A stretch of 5,335 nt of DNA from Planktotalea sp. (GTDB lineage Bacteria > Pseudomonadota > Alphaproteobacteria > Rhodobacterales > Rhodobacteraceae). Positions 1 to 5,124 of this stretch are shown piece after piece. The notes below the pieces were generated by a model. The model was not told the origin of the DNA and made no database searches. It saw only the letters and a list, made by a program, of their open reading frames with translations. The translations under genes and the position numbers were made by a program. The DNA lies in NCBI GenBank assembly GCA_024645145.1, contig JAHEGL010000279.1, positions 1 through 5,335 on the forward strand, written 5' to 3'. Numbering within the stretch: the stretch's first letter is position 1; every line of letters starts with the position of its first letter.

Positions 1-375
1 TGCCACACGCTCCTTGTCGATCATCTGCAAAGGCTGCGCATAGAGCGAATGTGTCTCGAAGTTCGTCGCCAAAACGCGGCCATGGCGGTCGGTGATATCA
101 GCGCGTTGCGCAAGGATTGCGCTGCCAGTGCTCGCGGCTCGTGGCTCTGCAGGTTCTGTCGCGGCCAAGACGCCCATACGCGCGCCGATGACGCCAAAAG
201 CGCAAAAGAATATGACGGATAAGATTAGCAAACGGCCTTCGGCACGGCCGCGCGACGCATCGCGCATTTGTTCATGGCGGATGCGCAGGTTTTCACGTTC
301 AATCGCGTCAGGGTTTTCACCACTGGCGCGTGCTTCAAGGATACGGGCTAAGGGACGTAGAGGTGTGCGGATCAT
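1..375 (-). CDS. ftsI: FtsI / PBP3 peptidoglycan transpeptidase, N-terminal part (gene continues past base 1)
   Basis: Septal class B penicillin-binding protein, which cross-links peptidoglycan at the division site. Only the first 125 codons are in the window, and the frame is still open at base 1. The visible protein has a basic, Arg-rich cytoplasmic segment (about residues 1-48), one membrane-spanning helix (about 49-72, LLILSVIFFCAFGVIGARMG), then a periplasmic start with the motif RADITDRHGRVLATN at 91-105. That motif is the conserved entry to the PBP dimerisation domain in FtsI/PenA proteins. The transpeptidase domain with its SxxK serine lies outside the window and cannot be checked. 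The ATG at 375 overlaps the ftsL stop (ATGA), which indicates translational coupling and supports this start. The cytoplasmic tail is longer than the E. coli one, as is common in alphaproteobacteria (family knowledge). Identity rests on the motif, topology and position after ftsL. Confidence 0.93.
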   Translation of the reverse strand, partial: MIRTPLRPLARILEARASGENPDAIERENLRIRHEQMRDASRGRAEGRLLILSVIFFCAFGVIGARMGVLAATEPAEPRAASTGSAILAQRADITDRHGRVLATNFETHSLYAQPLQMIDKERVA

Positions 376-752
376 GGGAACGTACCATCTCCGCGCGTGA
401 CAGCTTCGCCACCATTCATGCTAGACACATCCACTGGATTGTTAATGATCAATTCAGGTTCAATCGGCTGTGGGAATGCCACTTGATCGACTTTGCCAAA
501 CTGATCAGGACGCAGCGGCAACAGGCCCAAACGTTCAAAATTCACATCAGTCAGGTCACGCAGACGATCGGGGCGGTTCAAGTACGCCCACTCTGCGCGA
601 AGGACTGTCAAACGCGCGCGCGCTTGACCGATTTCACGATTTATTTGTTCGGTTTCGGCAATTTCAGCCTGCGTTTTATAATTTTCATGGTAGGCCCAAA
701 AGGCCAGCCCGATCACGGCAAGGGCAGTCACAATATATAACAATGAACGCAT
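372..752 (-). CDS. ftsL: Cell division protein FtsL
   Basis: Small bitopic divisome protein that forms the FtsQLB complex and activates FtsWI. The protein has 126 residues, a usual length. A very short cytoplasmic end (MR) leads into one hydrophobic helix (about residues 3-20, LLYIVTALAVIGLAFWAY). A charged heptad-like coiled coil follows (about 22-62) and ends in LRAEWAYLNRPDRL (51-64), a segment typical of alphaproteobacterial FtsL. A Pro-rich periplasmic tail closes the protein. Sequence conservation in FtsL is low, so topology and position between rsmH and ftsI carry much of the call. The ATG at 752 follows the rsmH TAA with no spacer (TAAATG). An AAGGGA inside the 3' end of rsmH serves as ribosome binding site. 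The 3' end overlaps the ftsI start. Confidence 0.92.
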   Translation of the reverse strand: MRSLLYIVTALAVIGLAFWAYHENYKTQAEIAETEQINREIGQARARLTVLRAEWAYLNRPDRLRDLTDVNFERLGLLPLRPDQFGKVDQVAFPQPIEPELIINNPVDVSSMNGGEAVTRGDGTFP

Positions 753-1736
753 TTAACGGTCCCTTCGTAGCATAGGCATGCCAAGCGCTTTCGGCGCGAT
801 ATCACCCGCAGGTGCATCTGTGCGGCGTGCAAGGCGCAGCTTGGCTGAACGTGCGCGCACGTTTTGTTCCAGCTCTTGTTCTGAGGCGGTGATGGCTTTG
901 CGGCCAAGCAATTCAAACGCTGGCTTTTCGACTTCAACATGCGGCGCAAAGCGATTTGGATTGCCAGTGATCCCCGCTCGCGATTGCAAGAAACGCTTGG
1001 CCATGCGGTCTTCCACAGAATGAAACGTCACAATGGCAAGCAGTCCACCCGGAGCCAAGGCACGCTCGGCGGCCATAAGACCTTGATACAGTTCACCATA
1101 CTCGTTGTTCACGGCAATGCGCAGCGCTTGAAAACTGCGCGTCGCGGGATGGCTCTGACCAGGCTTTTTGCGTGGCAGGCATTTCTCGATCAAACCGGCA
1201 AGTTGCAGCGTTGTGGTGATTGGTGTTTCAGCGCGCAGCTCTAAAATCGCGCGTGCGATGCGGCGCGAAGCCCGCTCTTCGCCATAATTATAAAGGATCT
1301 CGGCAATCTCTTCGGCGTCATATTCGTTGACGATATCCGCAGCACTCTGCCCGTCTTGCCCCATACGCATATCAAGCGGACCATCGCGCATGAAAGAAAA
1401 TCCACGCTCAGCGATATCGAGCTGCATGGAAGAGACCCCGAGGTCGAGAACAACGCCATCAAGGTCTTGCGCAAACTCCACCATATCAGAAAAGACGCCG
1501 CGCTGTTGTATCAAACGTGCGCCATATTGATCCGCCCAAGTCGACGCCATTTCAAAAGCGAGAGGATCACGATCAACGGCAATAACACTCTCGGCCCCTG
1601 CATCAAGCAAGGCGCGCGTGTAGCCGCCAGCGCCGAATGTGCCATCAAGCCAACGGCCACTGATTGGATCAGCGGCTTTGAGAATAGGGTCCAAAAGGAC
1701 CGGTATGTGAGGAGCAGTGGTGGCAGCCTGCGTCAT
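753..1736 (-). CDS. rsmH: 16S rRNA (cytosine(1402)-N(4))-methyltransferase RsmH (MraW)
   Basis: S-adenosylmethionine-dependent enzyme that N4-methylates C1402 of 16S rRNA in the small subunit decoding centre. The protein has 327 residues, normal for the family. Visible signatures are [10 protein letters not shown] (10-19), the SAM-binding loop [14 protein letters not shown] (31-44), the acidic SAM-contact strand VIAVDRDP (51-58), [13 protein letters not shown] (95-107), [14 protein letters not shown] (112-125), [15 protein letters not shown] (198-212) and FHSVEDR (238-244), so nothing essential is missing. The ATG at 1736 has GGAG at 1746-1743 with 6-nt spacing, which lies over the mraZ stop. 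Only 3 nt separate it from mraZ. It is the second gene of the dcw operon and shares the mraZ promoter, since no room exists for its own. Confidence 0.98.
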   Translation of the reverse strand: MTQAATTAPHIPVLLDPILKAADPISGRWLDGTFGAGGYTRALLDAGAESVIAVDRDPLAFEMASTWADQYGARLIQQRGVFSDMVEFAQDLDGVVLDLGVSSMQLDIAERGFSFMRDGPLDMRMGQDGQSAADIVNEYDAEEIAEILYNYGEERASRRIARAILELRAETPITTTLQLAGLIEKCLPRKKPGQSHPATRSFQALRIAVNNEYGELYQGLMAAERALAPGGLLAIVTFHSVEDRMAKRFLQSRAGITGNPNRFAPHVEVEKPAFELLGRKAITASEQELEQNVRARSAKLRLARRTDAPAGDIAPKALGMPMLRRDR

Positions 1737-1739
1737 GGA

Positions 1740-2255
1740 TCACTCCGCAGGACTGGATGTTGGGGCGCTGTCAAGAAATTCGAGCGGATCGAAATCATCG
1801 GGCAGTTCTTCCAGCCACTCTTCTGTTTTCGCAAGCTCTTCCGCTTCGTAGGTCTCCGTCTTCCAAATCTGGAAGGTATCGCCTGCCGCAATAAAGAACG
1901 CTTCTTTATCGAGTTCGATCTTTGAACGCAGTTTTGCAGGCAAAACCAAGCGGCCTGTTTCATCAATCGTTGTTGGGAATGATTGGCCATGGAAGAGACG
2001 CTGAAGCATTTTACGCGCTTGGGATCCACGTGGGAGGGCGTCGATCTTGGCGTCCACCTCCTCGATCGCTTCCATGGTGTAACACTCAAGGTAATTGCGA
2101 CGGTGATCGCCGTACACAATGACCAGCTCTGGAGCCAAACCTTCGGTCCAATTAGGGTCTGCCACTTCGATTACACGACGAAAAGAGGCTGGGATTGAGA
2201 CCCGCCCCTTCGTATCCACCTTATGGTGGCTTTCACCTCTGAACCTGCGTGACAC
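1740..2255 (-). CDS. mraZ: Transcriptional regulator / cell division protein MraZ
   Basis: DNA-binding regulator of the dcw cluster. In E. coli it represses its own operon by binding TGGGN repeats in the promoter (established). The protein has 171 residues and two tandem SpoVT-AbrB-like half-domains, each with the family signature: DTKGRVSIP at 14-22 and DETGRLVLP at 98-106. FHGQSFPTTIDETGR is also typical. The acidic C-terminal tail (about 135-171, rich in E and D) makes it longer than the roughly 150-residue gammaproteobacterial form. The start is GTG (2255-2253), giving MSRRFRGESHHKVDTKGR, which aligns well with MraZ N-termini. AAGGGA at 2270-2265 lies 9 nt upstream. It is the first gene of the operon, preceded by a roughly 260-nt leader with a terminator and by candidate MraZ repeats at 2528-2572. 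Confidence 0.96.
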   Translation of the reverse strand: MSRRFRGESHHKVDTKGRVSIPASFRRVIEVADPNWTEGLAPELVIVYGDHRRNYLECYTMEAIEEVDAKIDALPRGSQARKMLQRLFHGQSFPTTIDETGRLVLPAKLRSKIELDKEAFFIAAGDTFQIWKTETYEAEELAKTEEWLEELPDDFDPLEFLDSAPTSSPAE

Positions 2256-2295
2256 GCCTGATTGTCCCTTTTCGTATTCCAGAAAAACTGGCCCT

Positions 2296-2341
2296 AAAGA
2301 TATTAAAGGCGGATCAAGCTGCTGCCACTGCTTGATCCGCC
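2296..2341 (-). terminator. Intrinsic terminator / attenuator in the mraZ leader
   Basis: On the minus strand GGCGGATCAAGC (2341-2330) pairs perfectly with GCTTGATCCGCC (2319-2308) around a 10-nt loop. TTTAATATCTTT (2307-2296) follows directly. No minus-strand gene lies upstream, so this terminator can only act on transcripts begun at the mraZ promoter. It sits about 50 nt before the mraZ GTG and therefore works as an attenuator or as the 3' end of an sRNA. The interrupted U tract would allow partial read-through, which the operon needs. Confidence 0.8.
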
Positions 2342-2516
2342 GACGTCCCGTTGCTGGGAGTGTCCGATCGCGCGCGCCACCTGGGGGGATGTCTGCTCGC
2401 TCGCGCGCCGGATCTGGTTGAGAGGGTTAAGGAGGGTGCCCGTATGAAACCTGACTTAGTGGTTTTTATTGACTTGGGATCGTTTGGCGTCCCGTTGTTG
2501 TGTTACCCGCTTTCCT
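2296..2516 (-). ncRNA. upsM: UpsM-like sRNA / attenuated 5' leader of mraZ
   Basis: The predicted transcript starts near 2516 and ends at the terminator around 2300-2296, with read-through continuing into mraZ. From memory of the literature, Rhodobacter sphaeroides and other Rhodobacteraceae have a 268-nt mraZ 5' UTR that contains a Rho-independent terminator and releases the sRNA UpsM, which is cleaved by RNase E under stress. Here the predicted start gives a 261-nt UTR, in close agreement. Inside it are a GC-rich stem (gcgcgcg at 2370-2376 with cgcgcgc at 2402-2408, extended by gatc/gatc across a 2-nt bulge), a CCUCCUU stretch at 2435-2429, and the sequence CAACGGGACG twice (2497-2488 and 2353-2344). 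The assignment rests on position, length and terminator. Sequence similarity to UpsM was not tested, and the 5' end is predicted only. Confidence 0.68.
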
Positions 2517-2553
2517 CTTCTGTTATTAGGGATGACATGGGAAATCATGGTAA
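2516..2553 (-). promoter_or_regulatory. Predicted dcw operon (mraZ) promoter
   Basis: On the minus strand a TAATAA -10 element lies at 2528-2523. An A at 2516 would be the start site. The best -35 candidate is TTACCA (2553-2548, 4 of 6 to TTGACA) with a long 19-bp spacer, so the promoter looks weak or activator-dependent. Support comes from the resulting 261-nt UTR, close to the 268 nt reported for R. sphaeroides, and from the candidate MraZ repeats lying over the same bases. The exact elements are a prediction. Confidence 0.5.
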
Positions 2554-2572
2554 TCAATAGAAAATGTTGGGA
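2528..2572 (+). promoter_or_regulatory. Candidate MraZ operator: five repeat units with exact 10-bp period
   Basis: Read on the plus strand, units begin every 10 bp: AGGGA (2528), TGGGA (2538), TGGTA (2548), TAGAA (2558, degenerate) and TGGGA (2568), separated by 5-nt spacers. E. coli MraZ binds TGGGN repeats separated by 5 nt, so unit and spacing match the known recognition pattern. The repeats cover the predicted -35/-10 region of the mraZ promoter, as expected for autorepression. The 10-bp phase places every unit on one face of the helix, fitting the ring-shaped MraZ oligomer. Confidence 0.72.
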
Positions 2573-2573
2573 C

Positions 2574-2632
2574 GAAGTTTCTAAATGTTGTTTGTGAGTT
2601 ATCTCTCACACAACATTTAGTGAGAACACTTC
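2574..2632. repeat. Long imperfect inverted repeat (hairpin) upstream of the mraZ operator
   Basis: The core left arm is 2581-2598 (ctaaatgttgtttgtgag) and the right arm 2605-2620 (ctcacacaacatttag): 16 pairs with a 2-nt bulge around a 6-nt loop. Outside it, gaagt (2574-2578) pairs with acttc (2628-2632) across an internal loop. No T run follows on either strand, so it is not a standard terminator. It begins 2 bp beyond the last MraZ-like unit. Its function is unknown. Confidence 0.7.
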
Positions 2633-2770
2633 AGGAACAAGACCCAGTGATAGCGAAAATGTGAAGGCCGACCACTATATATTGATTGGAAACAATCCCT
2701 GATTTTTTTCCCACATTTTGCCAAATTCCTACACAACAGAGCCATCAGTCACGAGTTTCGGGCCGAATTT

Positions 2771-2776
2771 TATACT
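2771..2776 (+). promoter_or_regulatory. Possible -10 element for the SDR gene
   Basis: TATACT matches a sigma-70 -10 box at 5 of 6 positions and is oriented towards the SDR. No good -35 is found 16-18 bp upstream (agtcac or gtcacg). The implied untranslated leader of about 245 nt is long and would run through the GANTC inverted repeat. This is a weak call. Confidence 0.25.
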
Positions 2777-2786
2777 CTTGAGCTAC

Positions 2787-2844
2787 GAATCACATATGAA
2801 TCGCGGTGTAAATCGAGGTCACAAAGAGGATTCATACGTGAGTC
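2787..2844. promoter_or_regulatory. Imperfect inverted repeat carrying four GANTC (CcrM) sites
   Basis: GANTC occurs at 2787, 2798, 2829 and 2840, two per arm with 11-bp spacing in both arms. The arms gaatcacatatgaatc (2787-2802) and gattcatacgtgagtc (2829-2844) are complementary at 14 of 16 positions, with 26 bp between them. GANTC is the target of the cell-cycle methyltransferase CcrM of alphaproteobacteria. A hand scan found only three other GANTC sites in the whole window (3396, 5052, 5320). A methylation-sensitive control element is inferred. Confidence 0.6.
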
Positions 2845-3027
2845 TTTGACGTGACACCCGTTTAAAACCTCGTTTTGACAGGTTTGGCCCATGAAATCCC
2901 ACACCGCCCATGAATTCCCAAAGGCGCATCAATTTCCACGCGCCCTGCCCCAAGTGCAGCGTTGAGTTCCCAAGAATTACCTGCAACGGTGCCGCAAAGA
3001 CCTCTTTAGCCCAAAGCAGGATGCCCC

Positions 3028-3780
3028 ATGCCAGAGTTTGCAATCTATCCCAGCCTTAACGCCAAAACCGTCATCGTCTCAGGTGGTGCACAAGGAATTG
3101 GCGCAGAAATGGTAAAAGCCTTCGCAGCGCAAAGCGCGCGGGTCGGTTTTTTGGATTTGAACGAAGACGCCAGCGCGGCTTTGGCCGAGAGTTTGGAGAA
3201 CGTCACCTATGAAATCTGCGATTTACGCGATGCGAACGCGCTGAAAGCGTCCCTTGGCAAGCTGACAGATCGATTGGGGGCAGCGCATGTTCTGGTGAAC
3301 AATGCCGCGCGCGATGACCGACATGATTGGCAGGACGTCACGCCCGAATATTGGGACGAACGTCAAAGCACGAATTTGCGCCATATGTTCTTTGCGATTC
3401 AAGCCATCGCGCCTGGTATGATCGAAGCAGGTGGTGGTTCTATCATAAACATGGGGTCTAATTCTTGGTCGGAAGCAGGGGGTGGTTTCCCCGCCTACGC
3501 TACTGCAAAGGCCGCTGTGCACGGTTTGACCCGTACAATGGCGCGCGATTTTGGCGATCACCGCATTCGCGTGAATACGGTTGTGCCCGGTTGGATCATG
3601 ACATAACGGCAAAAAGAGCTTTGGGCGACGCCCGAAGCCCTTGAAGCGCACCGTGCGCGCCAGTGTTTGCCCGATCTTATAGATCCGGTCTACGTCGAGC
3701 GCATGGTTTTGTTTTTGGCGTCTGATGATGCTGAGATGTGCAGTGCGTGCAACTATATGGTCGAAGCGGGCTCTATCTAA
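3028..3780 (+). pseudogene. SDR-family sugar dehydrogenase (D-xylose/aldose 1-dehydrogenase-like), interrupted by an in-frame stop
   Basis: Read through one TAA (3604-3606), this is a complete 250-codon short-chain dehydrogenase. Features seen are the Rossmann NAD(P)-binding glycine motif SGGAQGIG (18-25), NNAA (91-94), catalytic Ser144 in MGSNSW, Tyr157 and Lys161 (YATAK), and PGWIMT (187-192). IYPSL near the start, RDDRHDWQDVTPEYWDER and NLRHMFFAIQAIAPGM resemble Caulobacter D-xylose 1-dehydrogenase XylB. That group oxidises aldoses to lactones, but the exact substrate cannot be told. After the stop the same frame continues with RQKELWATPEALEAHRARQ and RMVLFLASDD to a natural stop at 3778-3780, with no frameshift. 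The 192-residue product would lose the C-terminal substrate-loop and core-strand region, so it is probably inactive. The start is supported by GCAGGA at 3016-3021. A sequencing error is the main alternative. Confidence 0.85.
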
Positions 3781-3783
3781 AGT

Positions 3784-3807
3784 GGGGTGGCGATTACGCC
3801 ATTCCCC
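3784..3807. terminator. Possible convergent terminator hairpin between SDR and mrp
   Basis: ggggtggcg (3784-3792) pairs with cgcca (3797-3801) and cccc (3804-3807) around an ATTA loop with a 2-nt bulge. It lies just after the SDR stop and overlaps the mrp stop codon, so it could serve both convergent genes. No real T tract follows on the plus strand, and only TTT on the minus strand, so termination efficiency is doubtful. Confidence 0.35.
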
Positions 3808-4870
3808 CTTCTATCAAGCCTTTGGCGAGTTTTGCATAAGCTTGCGCCATATCCCCGTCACCCGCGGCAATAGGGGTTCCACCGTCCCCCGCTAAGCGCG
3901 TGTCGAGATCGATTGGAAGCGCACCAAGCAGCGGCACATTCAAGCGTTCCGCCTCTGCGGCGACGCCACCTTGACCAAAGATCGCATGTTCAGAGCCGCA
4001 ATCAGGGCATTTAAAAATCGACATGTTTTCGATCAATCCCAGAACAGGGGTTTTGAGCGTTCCAAACATATCGAGCGCTTTACGCGCATCCAAAAGCGCA
4101 ACGTCTTGTGGTGTGCTCACTACAATCGCGCCCGTCACCTGACTTTTCTGGCACAGCGTGAGCTGCACATCGCCTGTACCGGGTGGAAGATCGACGATCA
4201 GCACGTCAAGCTCGCCCCACTCCACCTGCCCTAACATTTGCTGAAGCGCACCCATCAACATAGGGCCACGCCAAACGATCGCTTTGTCGGGGTCCATCAT
4301 CAGACCAATGGACATCATAGTGACGCCATGCGCCTTGAGAGGAATGATGGTTTTGCCATCAGGACTGGCGGGGCGTTTGCTGACACCCATCATACGCGGC
4401 TGGGACGGGCCGTATATGTCTGCATCGAGCAAACCCACACGTCGACCTTGCTTTGCCAGAGCAACCGCAAGGTTAGAAGACACGGTGGATTTGCCAACAC
4501 CCCCTTTGCCAGAACCAATTGCGAGGATGCGGTCCACACCAGAGACAGGCGCGGGCCCGCCTTCTTGAGGTTTGGGATGACCACCAATCTTCAAACTAGG
4601 CGGCGCAGGTTTAGCAGGCGCAGGCCCATGAGCCGTCAAAGCCGCCGCAACACTTCGCTTACCCACGACGGCAGCAACCGCGGCCTCCGCCGCTTGGCGC
4701 AAAGGTTCCATCTGTTGCGCAATCGCTGGGCTTGGCGCTTCGATTACAAAACGGACCGAATTATCATCAACTGACAAAGCCCGTATCATATCGCGGCTGA
4801 TCAGATCGCCCCCATCAGGCAAGGCCAAACGTGCAAGGGCATCTTTAATATCGGTTTCAATCTGGCTCAT
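3794..4870 (-). CDS. mrp: Iron-sulfur cluster carrier protein, Mrp/ApbC (NBP35-type P-loop ATPase)
   Basis: Cytosolic dimeric ATPase that carries and transfers [4Fe-4S] clusters to apoproteins. The chosen form has 358 residues. An N-terminal MIP18/DUF59 domain spans about 3-78, followed by an Ala/Pro-rich linker (about 80-110). The ATPase domain has the deviant Walker A loop GSGKGGVGKST (119-129), LLDADIYGPSQP (147-158), VDLPPGTGD (226-234) and VSTPQDVALLDARKA (251-265). ENMSIFKCPDCGSEHAIFGQGG (281-302) contains the cluster-ligand pair Cys288/Cys291. Everything needed for function is present. I place the start at ATG 4870 (MSQIETDIKDAL), which has GGAG at 4880-4877 with 6-nt spacing. The open frame extends upstream to a TTG at 4924, but that extension is not part of the family. 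It is a single gene, convergent with the SDR and divergent from the DUF1127 gene. Confidence 0.96.
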   Translation of the reverse strand: MSQIETDIKDALARLALPDGGDLISRDMIRALSVDDNSVRFVIEAPSPAIAQQMEPLRQAAEAAVAAVVGKRSVAAALTAHGPAPAKPAPPSLKIGGHPKPQEGGPAPVSGVDRILAIGSGKGGVGKSTVSSNLAVALAKQGRRVGLLDADIYGPSQPRMMGVSKRPASPDGKTIIPLKAHGVTMMSIGLMMDPDKAIVWRGPMLMGALQQMLGQVEWGELDVLIVDLPPGTGDVQLTLCQKSQVTGAIVVSTPQDVALLDARKALDMFGTLKTPVLGLIENMSIFKCPDCGSEHAIFGQGGVAAEAERLNVPLLGALPIDLDTRLAGDGGTPIAAGDGDMAQAYAKLAKGLIEGGMA

Positions 4871-5012
4871 TGCTCTCTCCCATAGGCGTTTTGATATACC
4901 TCGCAGCTTTGTACGCAGGTGCAAGGGGACCTCGCATCTTTTTAAAGCGCTAAAAAATTAAGCACATGTTTCCCGATACTTAACCTCACGTCATCCATGT
5001 AATTTCTGCATG

Positions 5013-5052
5013 GCAGCATTGCAGAGATGACCATTGTGCAAGTGCAGCATTG
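5013..5052. repeat. Two direct copies of gcagcattg, 31 bp apart
   Basis: Copies lie at 5013-5021 and 5044-5052 in the mrp-DUF1127 intergenic region, the second running into the candidate -35 TTGACT. They could be paired binding sites for a regulator of the DUF1127 gene, or chance in a TGCA-rich stretch. Confidence 0.35.
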
Positions 5053-5079
5053 ACTCCATATTCATCACAACAGCAAGAT
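5050..5079 (+). promoter_or_regulatory. Possible promoter of the DUF1127 gene
   Basis: TTGACT (5050-5055, 5 of 6 to the -35 consensus) is followed after 18 bp by a poor -10, CAAGAT (5074-5079). A GANTC site (5052-5056) lies over the -35. The distance to the start codon is reasonable, about 40 nt from the implied start site. The weak -10 makes the call uncertain, and an alternative sigma factor is possible. Confidence 0.35.
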
Positions 5080-5124
5080 AGACAGCCTCGCTAAGTAGTG
5101 AAACGCTAACAAAGGAAGATCGAC

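Larger units (their letters stand above)
2573..3027. other. Non-coding intergenic region between the mraZ and SDR promoters
   Basis: No reading frame here looks coding: possible ORFs are short, lack good ribosome binding sites and have no recognisable protein features. The stretch is AT-rich to about 2810. It contains the inverted repeat at 2574-2632, a distant 8-bp inverted pair (aaaatgtg at 2656-2663 and cacatttt at 2712-2719), a run of seven T at 2703-2709, the GANTC inverted repeat at 2787-2844, and a small hairpin (aaacct 2865-2870 with aggttt 2880-2885). From about 2890 to the SDR start nothing notable is seen except the SDR ribosome binding site. Confidence 0.6.

Noticed and set aside
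1356..1925. 189-codon open frame on the plus strand
   Set aside because: It is antisense to rsmH and the end of mraZ, both clearly real, and its translation shows no domain. It is a shadow frame.
2355..2479. Extra TGGGA strings at 2355 and 2475 as further MraZ sites
   Set aside because: They are isolated and out of the 10-bp phase of the 2528-2572 array, so chance occurrence inside the leader is more likely.
2684..2709. Small hairpin (gattg/caatc) followed by seven T, terminator-like on the plus strand
   Set aside because: The stem is only 5 bp and mostly A-T, the T run starts 5 nt after it, and no plus-strand gene lies upstream to terminate.
2797..2850. 17-codon plus-strand ORF starting with ATG at 2797
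   Set aside because: No ribosome binding site precedes it, and it lies within the GANTC inverted repeat. It is too short to support.
2819..3043. 74-codon minus-strand frame in the intergenic region
   Set aside because: It overlaps the SDR start and the GANTC repeat, lacks a ribosome binding site and has no recognisable protein features.
4871..4924. TTG-initiated 18-codon extension of mrp
   Set aside because: The family starts near MSQIETDIKDAL. The ATG at 4870 has its own well-placed GGAG, and the upstream segment resembles a promoter/leader.
4942..4983. TTAA motifs suggesting CtrA boxes upstream of mrp
   Set aside because: Spacings are 12 and 18 nt, not the 7 nt of TTAA-N7-TTAA, in an AT-rich stretch where TTAA is expected by chance.
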